Source: Pyricularia pennisetigena (Eukaryota > Ascomycota > Sordariomycetes > Magnaporthales > Pyriculariaceae). From it: a DNA stretch of 64,000 nucleotides. The translations under genes and the position numbers were made by a program. Where the stretch lies: assembly GCF_004337985.1 (NCBI RefSeq), contig NC_043741.1, positions 5,233,445 through 5,297,444 of the forward strand. Reading direction: 5' to 3'. Below are positions 24,953-34,961 of the stretch, piece by piece. The notes beneath the pieces are model-generated. The model was not told the DNA's origin. It was given only the letters and a program-made list of their open reading frames with translations, and did no database searches. Position 1 is the first letter of the stretch. Each line of letters begins with the position of its first letter.

Positions 24953-25507
24953 TGTTAATCATATACGTTATTTAATATATAATAGGTCCACTTTTACTTG
25001 TATATAAACCATAAAAGATAGTGCCGAAATGGGGCTGCTAAAATTGTCAAATTGTCTATTATATTTTATATATTGCAAAAGTTGCGATTTAAAATTAGCG
25101 AATAGGGTTTCACCCTGTACCGGGTTTAATACCCACCCTGCATTTACGAATTAGCTACCTTATACCGGGTTAAAACTTTTACCAAATTAGCAAATTAGTG
25201 CGAACCCAAAAATGGTTTGTATGAAAATAAGGGTGTTTTTTTCAACAACGCATACAAAATAATTTTTCGGAAAATCGTGTGCGGTACCGGAACCCTTTAC
25301 GGGGTGCGGACCCCCATTTCGATGTCGGATAGTATGTAAGGGAGATAAAGCAAAATTTCCACCACCAATGAATCAAATCTATCAATCCCAAAATTAGTGA
25401 ATTTAGTGCATATAAACCCTGTAATTACAGGTTTTTACAACGCAATTAGCACCACGCCGCACCTAGACTAATGCCTAACCTCCTGTTAGCAACCCATATT
25501 ATTAACA
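24953..25507 (+). repeat. Copia 1 3' LTR
   Basis: A 555-bp LTR, partner of 17838-18389. It is preceded by a polypurine tract and followed by the target-site duplication. Confidence 0.9.
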
Positions 25508-26487
25508 ATTAATAATGCCGGTAATTAGAATAACGGAAATTACGACGTGGATCCGTATTTAAATAATATTTATATAAAACGAAATATAACGTTACGAACG
25601 GCCGATTTATTTTTCCGGATTATTTTTCGTTCCTCGAAATCGTAATCGTCCGATTCCACCTTTAACAGTTTCATAATATTTTGGAAGTTAAATCCCTGGT
25701 AAACGTTAATCCCAAAATTACTAACAATTTCGTCTCAGGTACGGTAATTTTAAATGTAATTTGGCGTTCGCTTAAAAAATTCCCGTAATCTATTATAAAT
25801 ATTGTAATTAATCGTTTCGAAAAAAGGGACATTTTTATGGATAAAAATTGCCTTTTTTGCCTCCGGTAATCGCGATATTATTAAAATTTGGAAAAAAGGG
25901 ATTTTATTTAAGTTAACGAAATATTATTTCCCTCCCACGATAACCGGCAGGGTGTTTTTAACAGCAAAAATTATATCCGGAATTTTAATAACTGTTAAAT
26001 GTTTTGTTTTTATCGTCGAACTCCATTTAATATAAATATTATCTGGTAATATGTTTATAAAATTATTATTATACAAATATAATTAGCCTTTTGCTGCGTT
26101 ATATTTTATTTAAGCGGGATTGATAAAGATTTTGGAAACCATTGCTATTAATCGTTTCAAAATATTTTCGTTATTCTTTTCCCATTTTTTTATTTTTTTA
26201 ATTACATTTTAACGATTAGGAATTGAGAAAGGCCACCGGTGTAATAGATTCGCACAAATTTCGTTGTTTGCGATACCCAAAACTGCGATATAATATTTAT
26301 CATATTTAGGGGTTTATAGGTGACCCGGGTTTTAATTTTTAAATATTATTCTAATAGGATTGTTTTTCCTTTTATTACCATTTCAATTTCGATTTTGGTT
26401 ATTTATACGATGCTAATAATAATTCCGGCGGTATTTTTATAAATTGCAAAATTGATAATTTGTAAATAAAAATATTACTTATATTTG
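25508..26487 (-). pseudogene. Host gene of unknown function, middle segment (between copia 1 and chromovirus 1)
   Basis: On the minus strand a long protein-like frame runs from about 26487 to 25508 (for example KKAIFIHKNVPFFETINYN and KLLKVESDDYDFEERK) with stops at expected Gln codons. It joins in sense with the minus frame at 16850-17837 once copia 1 is removed, and with 33719-33868 once chromovirus 1 is removed. I do not recognise the family. Intron positions, if any, cannot be seen through the decay. Confidence 0.5.
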
Positions 26488-26942
26488 TGTTACGACCAGA
26501 CAGTTGGGCCAGTACCAATGAGGCCAGGCGGGGTCACACCCCTCCTAACGACACCCGATTAAAGGAAACACCGCCCGACAAAAAATTGGATTATATAAAA
26601 ATGGAATTACGTAACACCACGTAATCGCTAAAGGGAATAATTTTAATAATTTTTGGAAATTACAACAAATTAAGGAAAATAATCTTACTAATTTAGCGAA
26701 ATTAAGGAAATTACGTTCGGAACATAGTTTATATAAGGCACGCTTATTACCATGTAAGTAAATTGGTTTTTTGGAGTGTTTAATAGCAATTAAACTTTAA
26801 TTAACCTTAATACTTACTTGAAAACGATTATAATTTTACCCCAATTATTAACGAACCCCAGTTATCCAATCCAAACGTTTAATTGCTTCAACCCACTGTA
26901 TTTTACCCTAAAAACAGGTTACCCGACACCTTAATCGTAGCA
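26488..26942 (+). repeat. Chromovirus 1 5' LTR
   Basis: A 455-bp LTR with 8-bp terminal inverted repeats TGTTACGA/TCGTARCA. Its 3' part also occurs as a diverged relic at 11130-11306. Confidence 0.9.
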
Positions 26943-27129
26943 TTTTAATTGCTCCTATTTAATATTTTATTTTAAAATATACCGAACAGTATCGCCGAAA
27001 TAATGTTTCACAATAAAACCACCCCTTAGACCCCCTTTACTATTAACGCTCCGGCTAACGCTAGCGCCTTGCGTTAAATGGTTGCGACGCTCCAAATAAA
27101 AAATCGATAATAATATAAACGAATAACCG

Positions 27130-28340
27130 AACGAATTAATCGAACCAATGAAAATTATATTAAATACCTTTTACTATTACCTTATAATAACATCCCAAAT
27201 ACTTTATAGGGATTCCTTACGGGAACCCGGGCCTATTTTAATTTTAACGAAAACAATTTCGATAATAACGCAAAAAAGGTTACCTACGTAACCTCGCTAT
27301 TGAAAAACGATGCGTTTACCTGGTTCGAACTAATCATACGAGACTATTTGGACTACAATAAGGAAAAAAACCGTAGAATTGAAATTAACCTCATTTTCGA
27401 CGATTACGAAAATTTCGAAAAATATTTTAAAGGAATATTCGGTAACCCAAACGAAAAACGCACGGTTAAACGTAAATTGGTGCGCTTTACCTAAACCAAA
27501 TCGGTATCCAAATATATTAAGTCAATTTCGACAAATTACCGCCAAATTATTATAATGCCCCGAAACCCTAATAGTACGCTTTTATGCGGAATTTAAGAAA
27601 AGAAAATTGAAAAAACGAATTTATTAAAAAAAACGACCCGACATTTTAACCGAATACGTAAAACTAACAGTTAAAATCGATAACCGATTTTACGGACGAA
27701 AATTGGAACGACGCAAAAAACGCAACGTATGGGGACCAATTTTGCGATAAATTAATACGGGACGCAAATACCAATACCCCAACCTGTTTCGCCAATATAA
27801 TATTTCCTACGGAATATATAACGGATTTATGGATTTTAACGCGACCTAATATAAAAAACCTCGCAAAAATCCCAAAAATGGTAAATGTTTTAAATACGAC
27901 AGATTAGGATATATGACCAAATTTTATCCCTAAAATATTCTGGATTTACACCCCGATTCTAAAAAACCACGAAAATTAAATACCACCACCCACTAACAAA
28001 TATAACCGGATTAACACAATTTAAAAAACTGGACCGTATATTACGACGATAATTATATAATTTATAATAGCGTAAAAATGGACGCAGGATAATACCCGCA
28101 AAAAACTTAAAAATATTCGGATTTTAGCAATAGGAAACCGCGTACCTTTTAAAACCAAACCACCGGTATAATTCCGTAAATAAAACGCCAAATTACCCGA
28201 ATTTACGGAATTAAATACTTTAAAAAAATGAAAATTAAAACCATTAGGATAAGCCCATTATATCCGGATAATCCAACAAACCCTAACGGACGAATCCAAT
28301 AACGAATTAAAAAACGAATTTAGCGAAAAAAAATTATATT
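27130..28340 (+). pseudogene. Chromovirus 1 gag relic
   Basis: The uninterrupted part at 27300-27494 reads KNDAFTWFE followed by FGNPNEKRTVKRKLVRF, matching the conserved capsid region of Ty3/gypsy Gag (hydrophobic-W-F, then FGDP-like, then a KL repeat). The frame continues left (NFNENNFDNNAKKVTYV) and right with stops. The start codon is not certain. A CCHC knuckle was not clearly seen. Confidence 0.7.
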
Positions 28341-31300
28341 TTTAAATTTATATAGTATAATAAAGGAAACCAACCTTTATATATCTAAAAAGAAATTTAT
28401 CGACTTATACGGAAACGACCAATTAGTGCAATTTCCCGGAATAATATTTCGAGTACAAATACAAAACCCTATAAAATTAATTCATCCAATTTTCGGAAAC
28501 CACCCAATTTTAAATATCAAATATCCCAAATATGCAAAAATCTTTTGGGTAAAATGTTTTCGAAACAATTGCGGATTATATTTTAACAAAAAAATAATTT
28601 ACGATTTTTTTCCACGACGACGTAAAATAACAGGTATCCACGAAATATATACCATTATTAAATCACCCAATTGGGAAATTAAAATAAAATTTAATACCGA
28701 ACCAACGGTAATTTTTACCCTTTGTAACGATTACCTTATAGCATATTACAATTGAAAACAATTCCCATAATACGAATATACCCGAAACATTTGCAAAATA
28801 CATATATTAACTAAAGCATAACTATAATACGAAATAAAATTACGATAATTAAAGCCCGTACCTATAACCAAAATCGTATAAAACCCCAACGTTAAAAGTA
28901 ACGAAATACCCACGAACGCACGAGAAACGCCTGCACTAACAGGACACCGATTTAATAAAATTAAAATTAAAAACAATTATACGCCCCGAAATAAGAAAAA
29001 TAAGGACCCAAGACGCGAATTTAACAAACTAAAAAACTAAAATAACCAAACGGCACAAGGTACCAAGCGGTAATAACAAAAACGGAATAAAAAACCCTAA
29101 AGGCCACGCAAACCACGAAAACAGTACACGAATATATATTTTTAAATTTATAATTTAATAAAAAACCTATATGAACGCTCCTTAAACAGCGGAATATAAG
29201 ATAATTATATTTTTCCAAAAATCGTGAAAAAACGACGATTATTTTGGTAACAAAAAAAACTATATAGACTGTAAACCGTAAAAAAAAACAGTTTTATACG
29301 GGAGCGGTACCATCGAAACAAAAACCGTATACTTTTAAATGGAAAACTATAAACGAAAAAATAAATTATTCTGGATATTGAGGAAATCGGGAACAAAAAC
29401 ATAATTTTAGGAATTCCCTGGTTTAAAAGGAACAACCCCCGGATAAATTGGATTACAAACCAAACTTAATAAAAAAAGCACCTAATTATTAAACGACCTC
29501 CAGTATAATAGGGTTTATACAGGAAATATAAAGCACGGAAAAATTAAATAAAACAAATAACGTATTTATAGGAAGGACGACCAACCCCGGAGCTAATATC
29601 GGAAAAAAGCGATTATTTACAGGTTAAAACCAATCCAACTATATAATACCAATTACGAAAAAACAGACCAAAAACGGCAAAATCCCAGAAAAATACCAAA
29701 ATTATAAACGATTATTTAACCAAAAACTCGAAACAAAATTACCCGAGCACAGTCCGTTCGACCACGAAATACCATTAAAAGAAAAACCCAACCAAAATTC
29801 CATAAAATATACGGTTTAAATCCGATATAAATGGAGGTTTTAAAGGAATATTTCGCAAAAAATTTGAAAAGAAATTATATTAAATTGTCGACATTACCAA
29901 CAGGATACCTAATCCTTTGCGTACCAAAAAAAACGGAAAATTACGATTCAACGTGGATTATAAACAATTAAACGACATTATAATAGAAAATTACTACCCG
30001 CTCCCATTATTAGGAGAATTTCGAAACATATTTTACCAAATATAATGGTTTACAATATTAAATTTTAAAAAAATATACAAACTAATTTGTATAAAAAAAA
30101 GCGAAAAACGGAAAATAGCATTTCGCACGAAACGAAAATATTACGAATATTTGGTAATATTTTTCGGTTGTACTAACGCCCCCGCCATTTTTTAAACTAT
30201 AATTAACCACGTTTTTAAGGAATGTTTAAACATTTTTATCGTTATTTACCTGGACGATATTTTTATTTTTTCCAAAACGTTGGAAAAATATAAAAAATAC
30301 GTTTACACAATTTTACAAAAATTACAAGACGTTAAACTTTTAATTAAACCCGAAATACGCATTTTTTACAGCAAACAAATCAATTTCCTAAAATATATTA
30401 TCGCCTTTGGAAAAATTAGGATGGAAAAATCAAAATCCAGATTGTAAGAAAATAACCCCAACTATAAAACTTAAAAAACGTTGGGGCATTTTTTGGATTC
30501 GTAAATTTTTATAAAAGATTTATTGAAACTCACGGCGCGATCGCCACCCCATTGACCAATATAACCAAGAATAACCTAAAATTCCAATGGACGGAATAAA
30601 TCCAACAAATTTTCGAACAACTACGAAATATGATAGCATAAAAACCAATCTTTAAAATATTAAACCCAACGACATTTTTCGAAATCGAAACCGACGTATC
30701 CGATTATGCAATCGGAGGACAATTTAACCAACGAAACGAAGAAAAACGCTTACATTTTTGGGCCTTTTTTTTACAAAAATTATATAAATTAAAATTCAAT
30801 TACCAAATCCACGAAAAAAAATTTATAACTATTATCCGAATATTCGAAAAATGGAAATTTCAATTATTTGAAATTAAATACGAAATATTAATCTATACGG
30901 ACCACAAAAACCTAACCCATTTTATTACCAGGAAAATATTAAACAAACGACAAATTAAGTAGGCAAAATTCCTATTAAAATTCCATTTTAAAATTATGTA
31001 CCGAAAAAAAATAGAAAATGGCAGGGCCGACGCCTTTAGCAAAAAACCAAATCATAAAAACATAATACCCGAAAAAACACGGAAAATTTTTACGGTAAAC
31101 AACAACGGAAACCTTTTACCAATTTACCGAAATTTTATAACGACCAATACGGTAACCATACCAAAGAAAATACGGAAAATCCACGAAAATAAAGTTTACG
31201 GATACCAAAGAATTTCCAAAATATAAAAACGGTTAAAACAACATTACAATTTTAAAAGAAATACGACAGAAAATACGAAAAACCATTAAAAATTGCGAAT

Positions 31301-32490
31301 TTTGCGCAAAAAACAAATCCGCCAAATATAAACTTAACGGGCTCCTACAACCTTTACCAACCCTTAATAGAGCCTAGCAAACCATTATAATCAATTTTAT
31401 CGTTAAATCACCATTTTCCGAAAACCCATTTATTAAAACTAAATATAATAATATATTAGTTATAATGGATAAATTTACTAAATACGCCTATTTCTTACCT
31501 TATAAAAAAATCGGAACGCCGAAAAAAACGCCTACACATTCCTACGAATAATTGTCAATAACTACGGATTTCCAAAAAACATTATTACGGATAAAAATAA
31601 GCTTTTTACATTAAAATCCTGGAAGTTTTTAATGGAATAGCTAGGAACCGACCACAAATTATTTACAATGATCCACCTACAAATAAACGGATAAATAAAA
31701 CGAATAAACCAAATATTAAAACAATATTCAAAATATTATATAAATTATAAACAGGATAATTGGGTTGGTTATTACCTATAACACAATTCGTATATAACAA
31801 TTTAAAAAATAGAAATATTAAAATAACCCCGTTTTATACCAATTACGGATTTAACCCTACGGTATATGGAAAACCAAAAACCACGATTACGGCCCCACGA
31901 ACCGATAAATAAGCAAACGAATTACGAAAATTCCACCAAAAGTTTTAACAAAAATTGGAATTCGTACGAAAAATTATAACCAAATATATTAACCAATATC
32001 GGATAAAAGGACCATTTTTCCAGGAGGGAAATAGCGCTTATTTTATTCGACGTAATTTTAAAATACAACGACCAAATAGCAAATTTAACTTTAAAAAATT
32101 TGGACTTTTTCAAATCGATAAAGAAATCAGCGAAACCAATTACAAATTGTTATTACCAGGAATTATAAAAATTCACCCAACGTTCCACGTATTATTATTG
32201 TCACCAGTACCACCCGGTACCAATATACAAAAGAATATCGAAATCGACGCAAAAAAAACGTACAACGTCGAACGGATATTGCATTATAAACGCAACCACG
32301 GTAAAATAAAATACTTTATTAAATGGGAAAATTATAAATACGAAAAAAACATTTAAAATCTTTTTAACCATTTCCAAAATTGCCAAAAACCGTTCCGCCA
32401 GTATTATTAGGAAATCAATTTGCGAACAAATTAACTAAAAAAAAGAAAACGACCTAAAAAAACACCATTTATCATTCCTAAAAACTAAGG
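28341..32490 (+). pseudogene. Chromovirus 1 pol relic (PR-RT-RH-IN-chromodomain)
   Basis: RT motif VIYLDDIFIFSK is at about 30241-30276. RNase H is near 30640-31010 (ETDVSDYAIGGQ, then IYTDHKNL, then GRADAFSKKP). Integrase follows, with a CEFCAKNKSAK zinc-region motif near 31300 and VIMDKFTKYAYF near 31460. A chromodomain lies near 32250-32360 (VERILHYKRNHGKIKYFIKW). Every domain is interrupted by stops of the RIP type. The protease is expected at about 28400-29100 but was not resolved. Confidence 0.85.
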
Positions 32491-32659
32491 AGCGACCAGG
32501 ATTCAAAACCACACCATTGAACGAACTTATAAAAAAAACAATTAACATGCAACACGAACCAAAATATACGAACAAAACAATTCACCGACCGAGTACTGCG
32601 TAAAAATATTTATTTTATCCATTAAAAAAGAATTTATAAATTTTATAGGGAAAAACGAA

Positions 32660-33102
32660 TCCCAAATAAAATTGGAATCCGGAAAAAACGATTCCAGGGA
32701 CATTTTAGGAAAGATTTCAGCCGATCGCCGTCGCTCCTCCTATTTAACCTTTTTACGTTCGATTAAATCCAATTCCTCCAAATTATTAATCCCGCGAAAT
32801 ATAATTCGCATTATTTTTTCAAATTACATTCGTTTTTATTTCCGAAAACATTTAATTTTCGCATCGATTTAACGACGCGCTTTTTTAATTATTTTTATTT
32901 CGGATTCCATTCGAATGTATTGGAAACCAATATTCCGGATTTTCGCGGAAAGAAATCCCAGGACGTTATAACCAGGATAATTAAAACGTAAACATTCCAC
33001 ACAACGAAATAGTTTTTGGGGAAAAACCGAATATTTGGCCACCCCACGAAGTTTACACGAAAAACAAAAAGGCATTTCCACTATTAACGCCAAAAAAGGC
33101 AA
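32660..33102 (-). pseudogene. Antisense accessory ORF of chromovirus 1: Zn-finger plus coiled-coil protein
   Basis: Minus-strand frame starting at ATG 33102 inside the retroelement, between the end of pol and the 3' LTR and convergent with pol. It shows a C-x2-C...C-x2-C arrangement (CFSCK, then CVECLRF), then a long charged helical region (MESEIKIIKKARR..., EELDLIERKKVKQEERRR) predicted to be coiled coil. The only breaks are TAA/TAG at likely Gln codons (first near 32869). Similar short proteins with CxxC pairs and a coiled coil are widespread among fungal hypothetical proteins; that is recalled, not searched. Role unknown; a nucleic-acid binding accessory or regulatory protein is conceivable. 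Confidence 0.6.
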
Positions 33103-33240
33103 AACGGCGTTTTATCGACGAACGACCAAATTTCAATTTAATTACGCGATTAAATATGGCGTAAAAATATTAACCAAAAAGGAAAAAAACCAAAAATAAA
33201 AATTAACGGAATACGAATTATTTAAAAGTTAAAAAAACTT

Positions 33241-33262
33241 GGTTAAAGGAAAGGAAATTTAA
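33241..33262 (+). promoter_or_regulatory. Polypurine tract of chromovirus 1
   Basis: Purine-rich run immediately left of the 3' LTR, the expected primer site for plus-strand synthesis. Confidence 0.6.
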
Positions 33263-33718
33263 TATTACGACCAAATAATTGGGCCAATACCAGTAAAGCC
33301 AAACGGCGTTACACCCCTCCTAACGACACCCGATTAAAGGAAATACCGCCCGATAAAAAATTGGATTACATAAAAATGGAATTACGTAACACCACGTAAT
33401 CGCTAAAGGGAATAATTTTAATAATTTTTGGAAAATACAACAAATTAAGGAAAATAATCTTACTAATTTAGCGAAATTAAGGAAATTACGTTCGGAACAT
33501 AGTTTATATAAGGCACGCTTATTACCATGTAAGTAAATTCGATTTTTGGAGTGTTTAATAGCAATTTAAACTTTAATTAACCTTAATACTTACTTGAAAA
33601 CGATTATAATTTTACCCCAATCATTAACGAACCCCAGTTATCCAATCCAAACGTTTAATTGCTTCAACCCACTGTATTTTACCCTAAAAACAGGTTACCC
33701 GACACCTTAATCGTAACA
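33263..33718 (+). repeat. Chromovirus 1 3' LTR
   Basis: A 456-bp LTR, partner of 26488-26942. Its first dinucleotide is TA instead of TG, a RIP-type change. Followed by the atttg duplication. Confidence 0.9.
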
Positions 33719-33868
33719 ATTTGCCCCTTTAATAGGGGAAATATAATTATTTATTTCGTATTTGACGAAAAATTTGAAATCGCCAAATAAATATAAAACG
33801 ATCCTATAATACCCAATATTACCTTATATTTTATTCGTGGTAAATATTTCCTTAAATTCGTGGCCGTG
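33719..33868 (-). pseudogene. Host gene of unknown function, 5' segment
   Basis: Minus-strand reading (HGHEFKEIFTTNKI, then FGDFKFFVKYEINNYI) continues in sense into the segment at 25508-26487 when chromovirus 1 is excised at its atttg duplication. Its upstream end is lost at the junction with the 687-bp element at 33869. Family not assigned, although the FGDxxF-V-E-like stretch recalls a widespread uncharacterised fungal protein type. Confidence 0.45.
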
Positions 33869-34555
33869 TGTGAACATGGCTAGCGCAGGGCTAATTATAT
33901 TAGCTACCCTGCATTATTTTATAACGGTTAGCACGGGCTAATTTTATTAGTTACCCTGCATCGAATAAATAAGTAAATAACAAATAAAACGTATACGCGT
34001 TTATACACACAAAGCTTTATATATCACGTCTTTGTTTATAGTTTCAACAACAAAACAAATACGTCATATATAATCTAGCTTAATGGTATAATGCACGTAC
34101 CATAATCTATATCATATATACGTTGTTGAAGTGCGTGGGTTCGAATCCCGTTGTGGCCGCAGATTTTCTGTGCATGCATAAGCACAATAGGCCGTTAGGC
34201 TCAATGGGCCGTTAGGCTCAATGGGCCGTTAGGCTCAATAGGTCGGCAGGTTAGTCACATGAATAAGGCCAAATCATATGACGTAACCCCGCATTCCGGA
34301 CATCCGGATCGAAGATCTGCACCTACGGATTCGAACACGTAATTCACAACTTAGCCTTAGATTTATCACCTTTATCACCTTCATACCTTTATCGATTCAA
34401 CGATTTAACGAATCGATTGTGCAACAATAATATATTATCTTTATTACCCGCTAGCAGACGGTTATCTGCCATTTTAACGTTACATCAGCCTTATACGTGA
34501 TCCACCTTTCTCCGCGTTCAAGATTAAGCTTGTTCTATCTCGTAACCTCCTCACA
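33869..34555 (+). mobile_element. 687-bp TG...CA insertion, copy A (solo-LTR-like)
   Basis: Matches copy B (46976-47631) over its whole length. It begins TGTGAACATGG and ends CCTCCTCACA, giving TG...CA ends with a short inverted match. It is hardly RIP-mutated. Three 17-bp units (gggccgttaggctcaat type) sit near 34190-34245 against two in copy B. Flanking 5-mers (ccgtg / agggt) do not match, so this copy was probably formed or truncated by recombination. The right flank enters directly into the middle of a copia LTR. Confidence 0.75.
34076..34148 (+). other. tRNA-like sequence with pol III A and B boxes (copy A)
   Basis: An A-box-like tagcttaatggta at 34076 and a perfect B-box ggttcgaatcc at 34138-34148, spaced as in a tRNA gene. 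No 5' acceptor strand complements the 3' ttgtggccgca, so it is not an intact tRNA. It may be a tRNA-derived or captured tRNA segment within the element. Confidence 0.45.
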
Positions 34556-34961
34556 AGGGTTTCACCCTGTACCGGGTTTAATACCCACCCTGCATTTACG
34601 AATTAGCTACCCTATACCGGGTTAAAACTTTCACCAAATCAGCAAATTAGTGCGAACCCAGAAATGGTTTGTATGGAAACGAAGGTGTTTTTTCAACAAC
34701 GTATATAAAATAATTTTTCGGAAAATCGTGTGCGGCACCGGAACGTTTTCTGGCGTGCGGACCCCCATTTCGATGTCGGACAGTATGTAAGGGAGATAAA
34801 GAAAAATTTCCCCCACCAATGAATCAAATTTATCAAACTAAAAATTAGTGAACAATATAATGCATTTAAACCCTATAATTACAGGTTTTTACAACGCAAC
34901 TAGCACCACGCCGCACTTAGGCTAATGCATAACCCCCTGTTAGCAACCCATATTGTTAACA
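34556..34961 (+). repeat. Truncated copia LTR (3' three-quarters)
   Basis: Starts at gggtttcaccctgtaccgg, about 150 bp into the copia LTR, and ends at the canonical ...gttaaca (34961). It is followed by minus-strand copia integrase sequence (attttaacgg...), so an element of this family once inserted there. Its 5' portion is missing at the junction with copy A. Confidence 0.8.

Larger units (their letters stand above)
17838..25507 (+). mobile_element. Ty1/copia element 1, full length, RIP-mutated
   Basis: A 7670-bp element with two LTRs (17838-18389 and 24953-25507), both TGTTAAT...ATTAACA. Flanking 5-mers attga (17833-17837) and attaa (25508-25512) are a target-site duplication differing by one G-to-A. 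A purine-rich tract (aaaaaaaggggA) precedes the right LTR. The domain order gag - protease - integrase - reverse transcriptase - RNase H is that of copia, with integrase before RT. Inserted in a minus-strand host gene. Inactivated by many stops. Confidence 0.92.
26488..33718 (+). mobile_element. Ty3/gypsy chromovirus 1, full length, RIP-mutated
   Basis: A 7231-bp element. LTRs at 26488-26942 and 33263-33718 start TGTTACGA (TATTACGA in the right copy) and end TCGTA(A/G)CA. A perfect 5-bp target-site duplication atttg lies at 26483-26487 and 33719-33723. A polypurine tract (ggttaaaggaaaggaaa) precedes the right LTR. Order is gag, protease, RT, RNase H, integrase, chromodomain, the layout of fungal chromoviruses. 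A minus-strand ORF lies between pol and the 3' LTR. Densely interrupted by TAA/TAG. Confidence 0.93.

Noticed and set aside
28746..29435. Three minus-strand hydrophobic frames in chromovirus 1
   Set aside because: They oppose pol and are Phe/Tyr/Val-rich by-products of AT bias; no motif, unlike the antisense ORF at 32660-33102.
34310..34355. Minus-strand tRNA suggested by gttcgaatcc near the ccggacatccgg palindrome in copies A and B
   Set aside because: No matching A-box or acceptor stem upstream on that strand.
34631..34819. Minus-strand frames inside copia LTRs (also 37861-38046 and 44939-45160)
   Set aside because: The same frame recurs in each LTR copy because the LTR is repeated; no evidence of coding.
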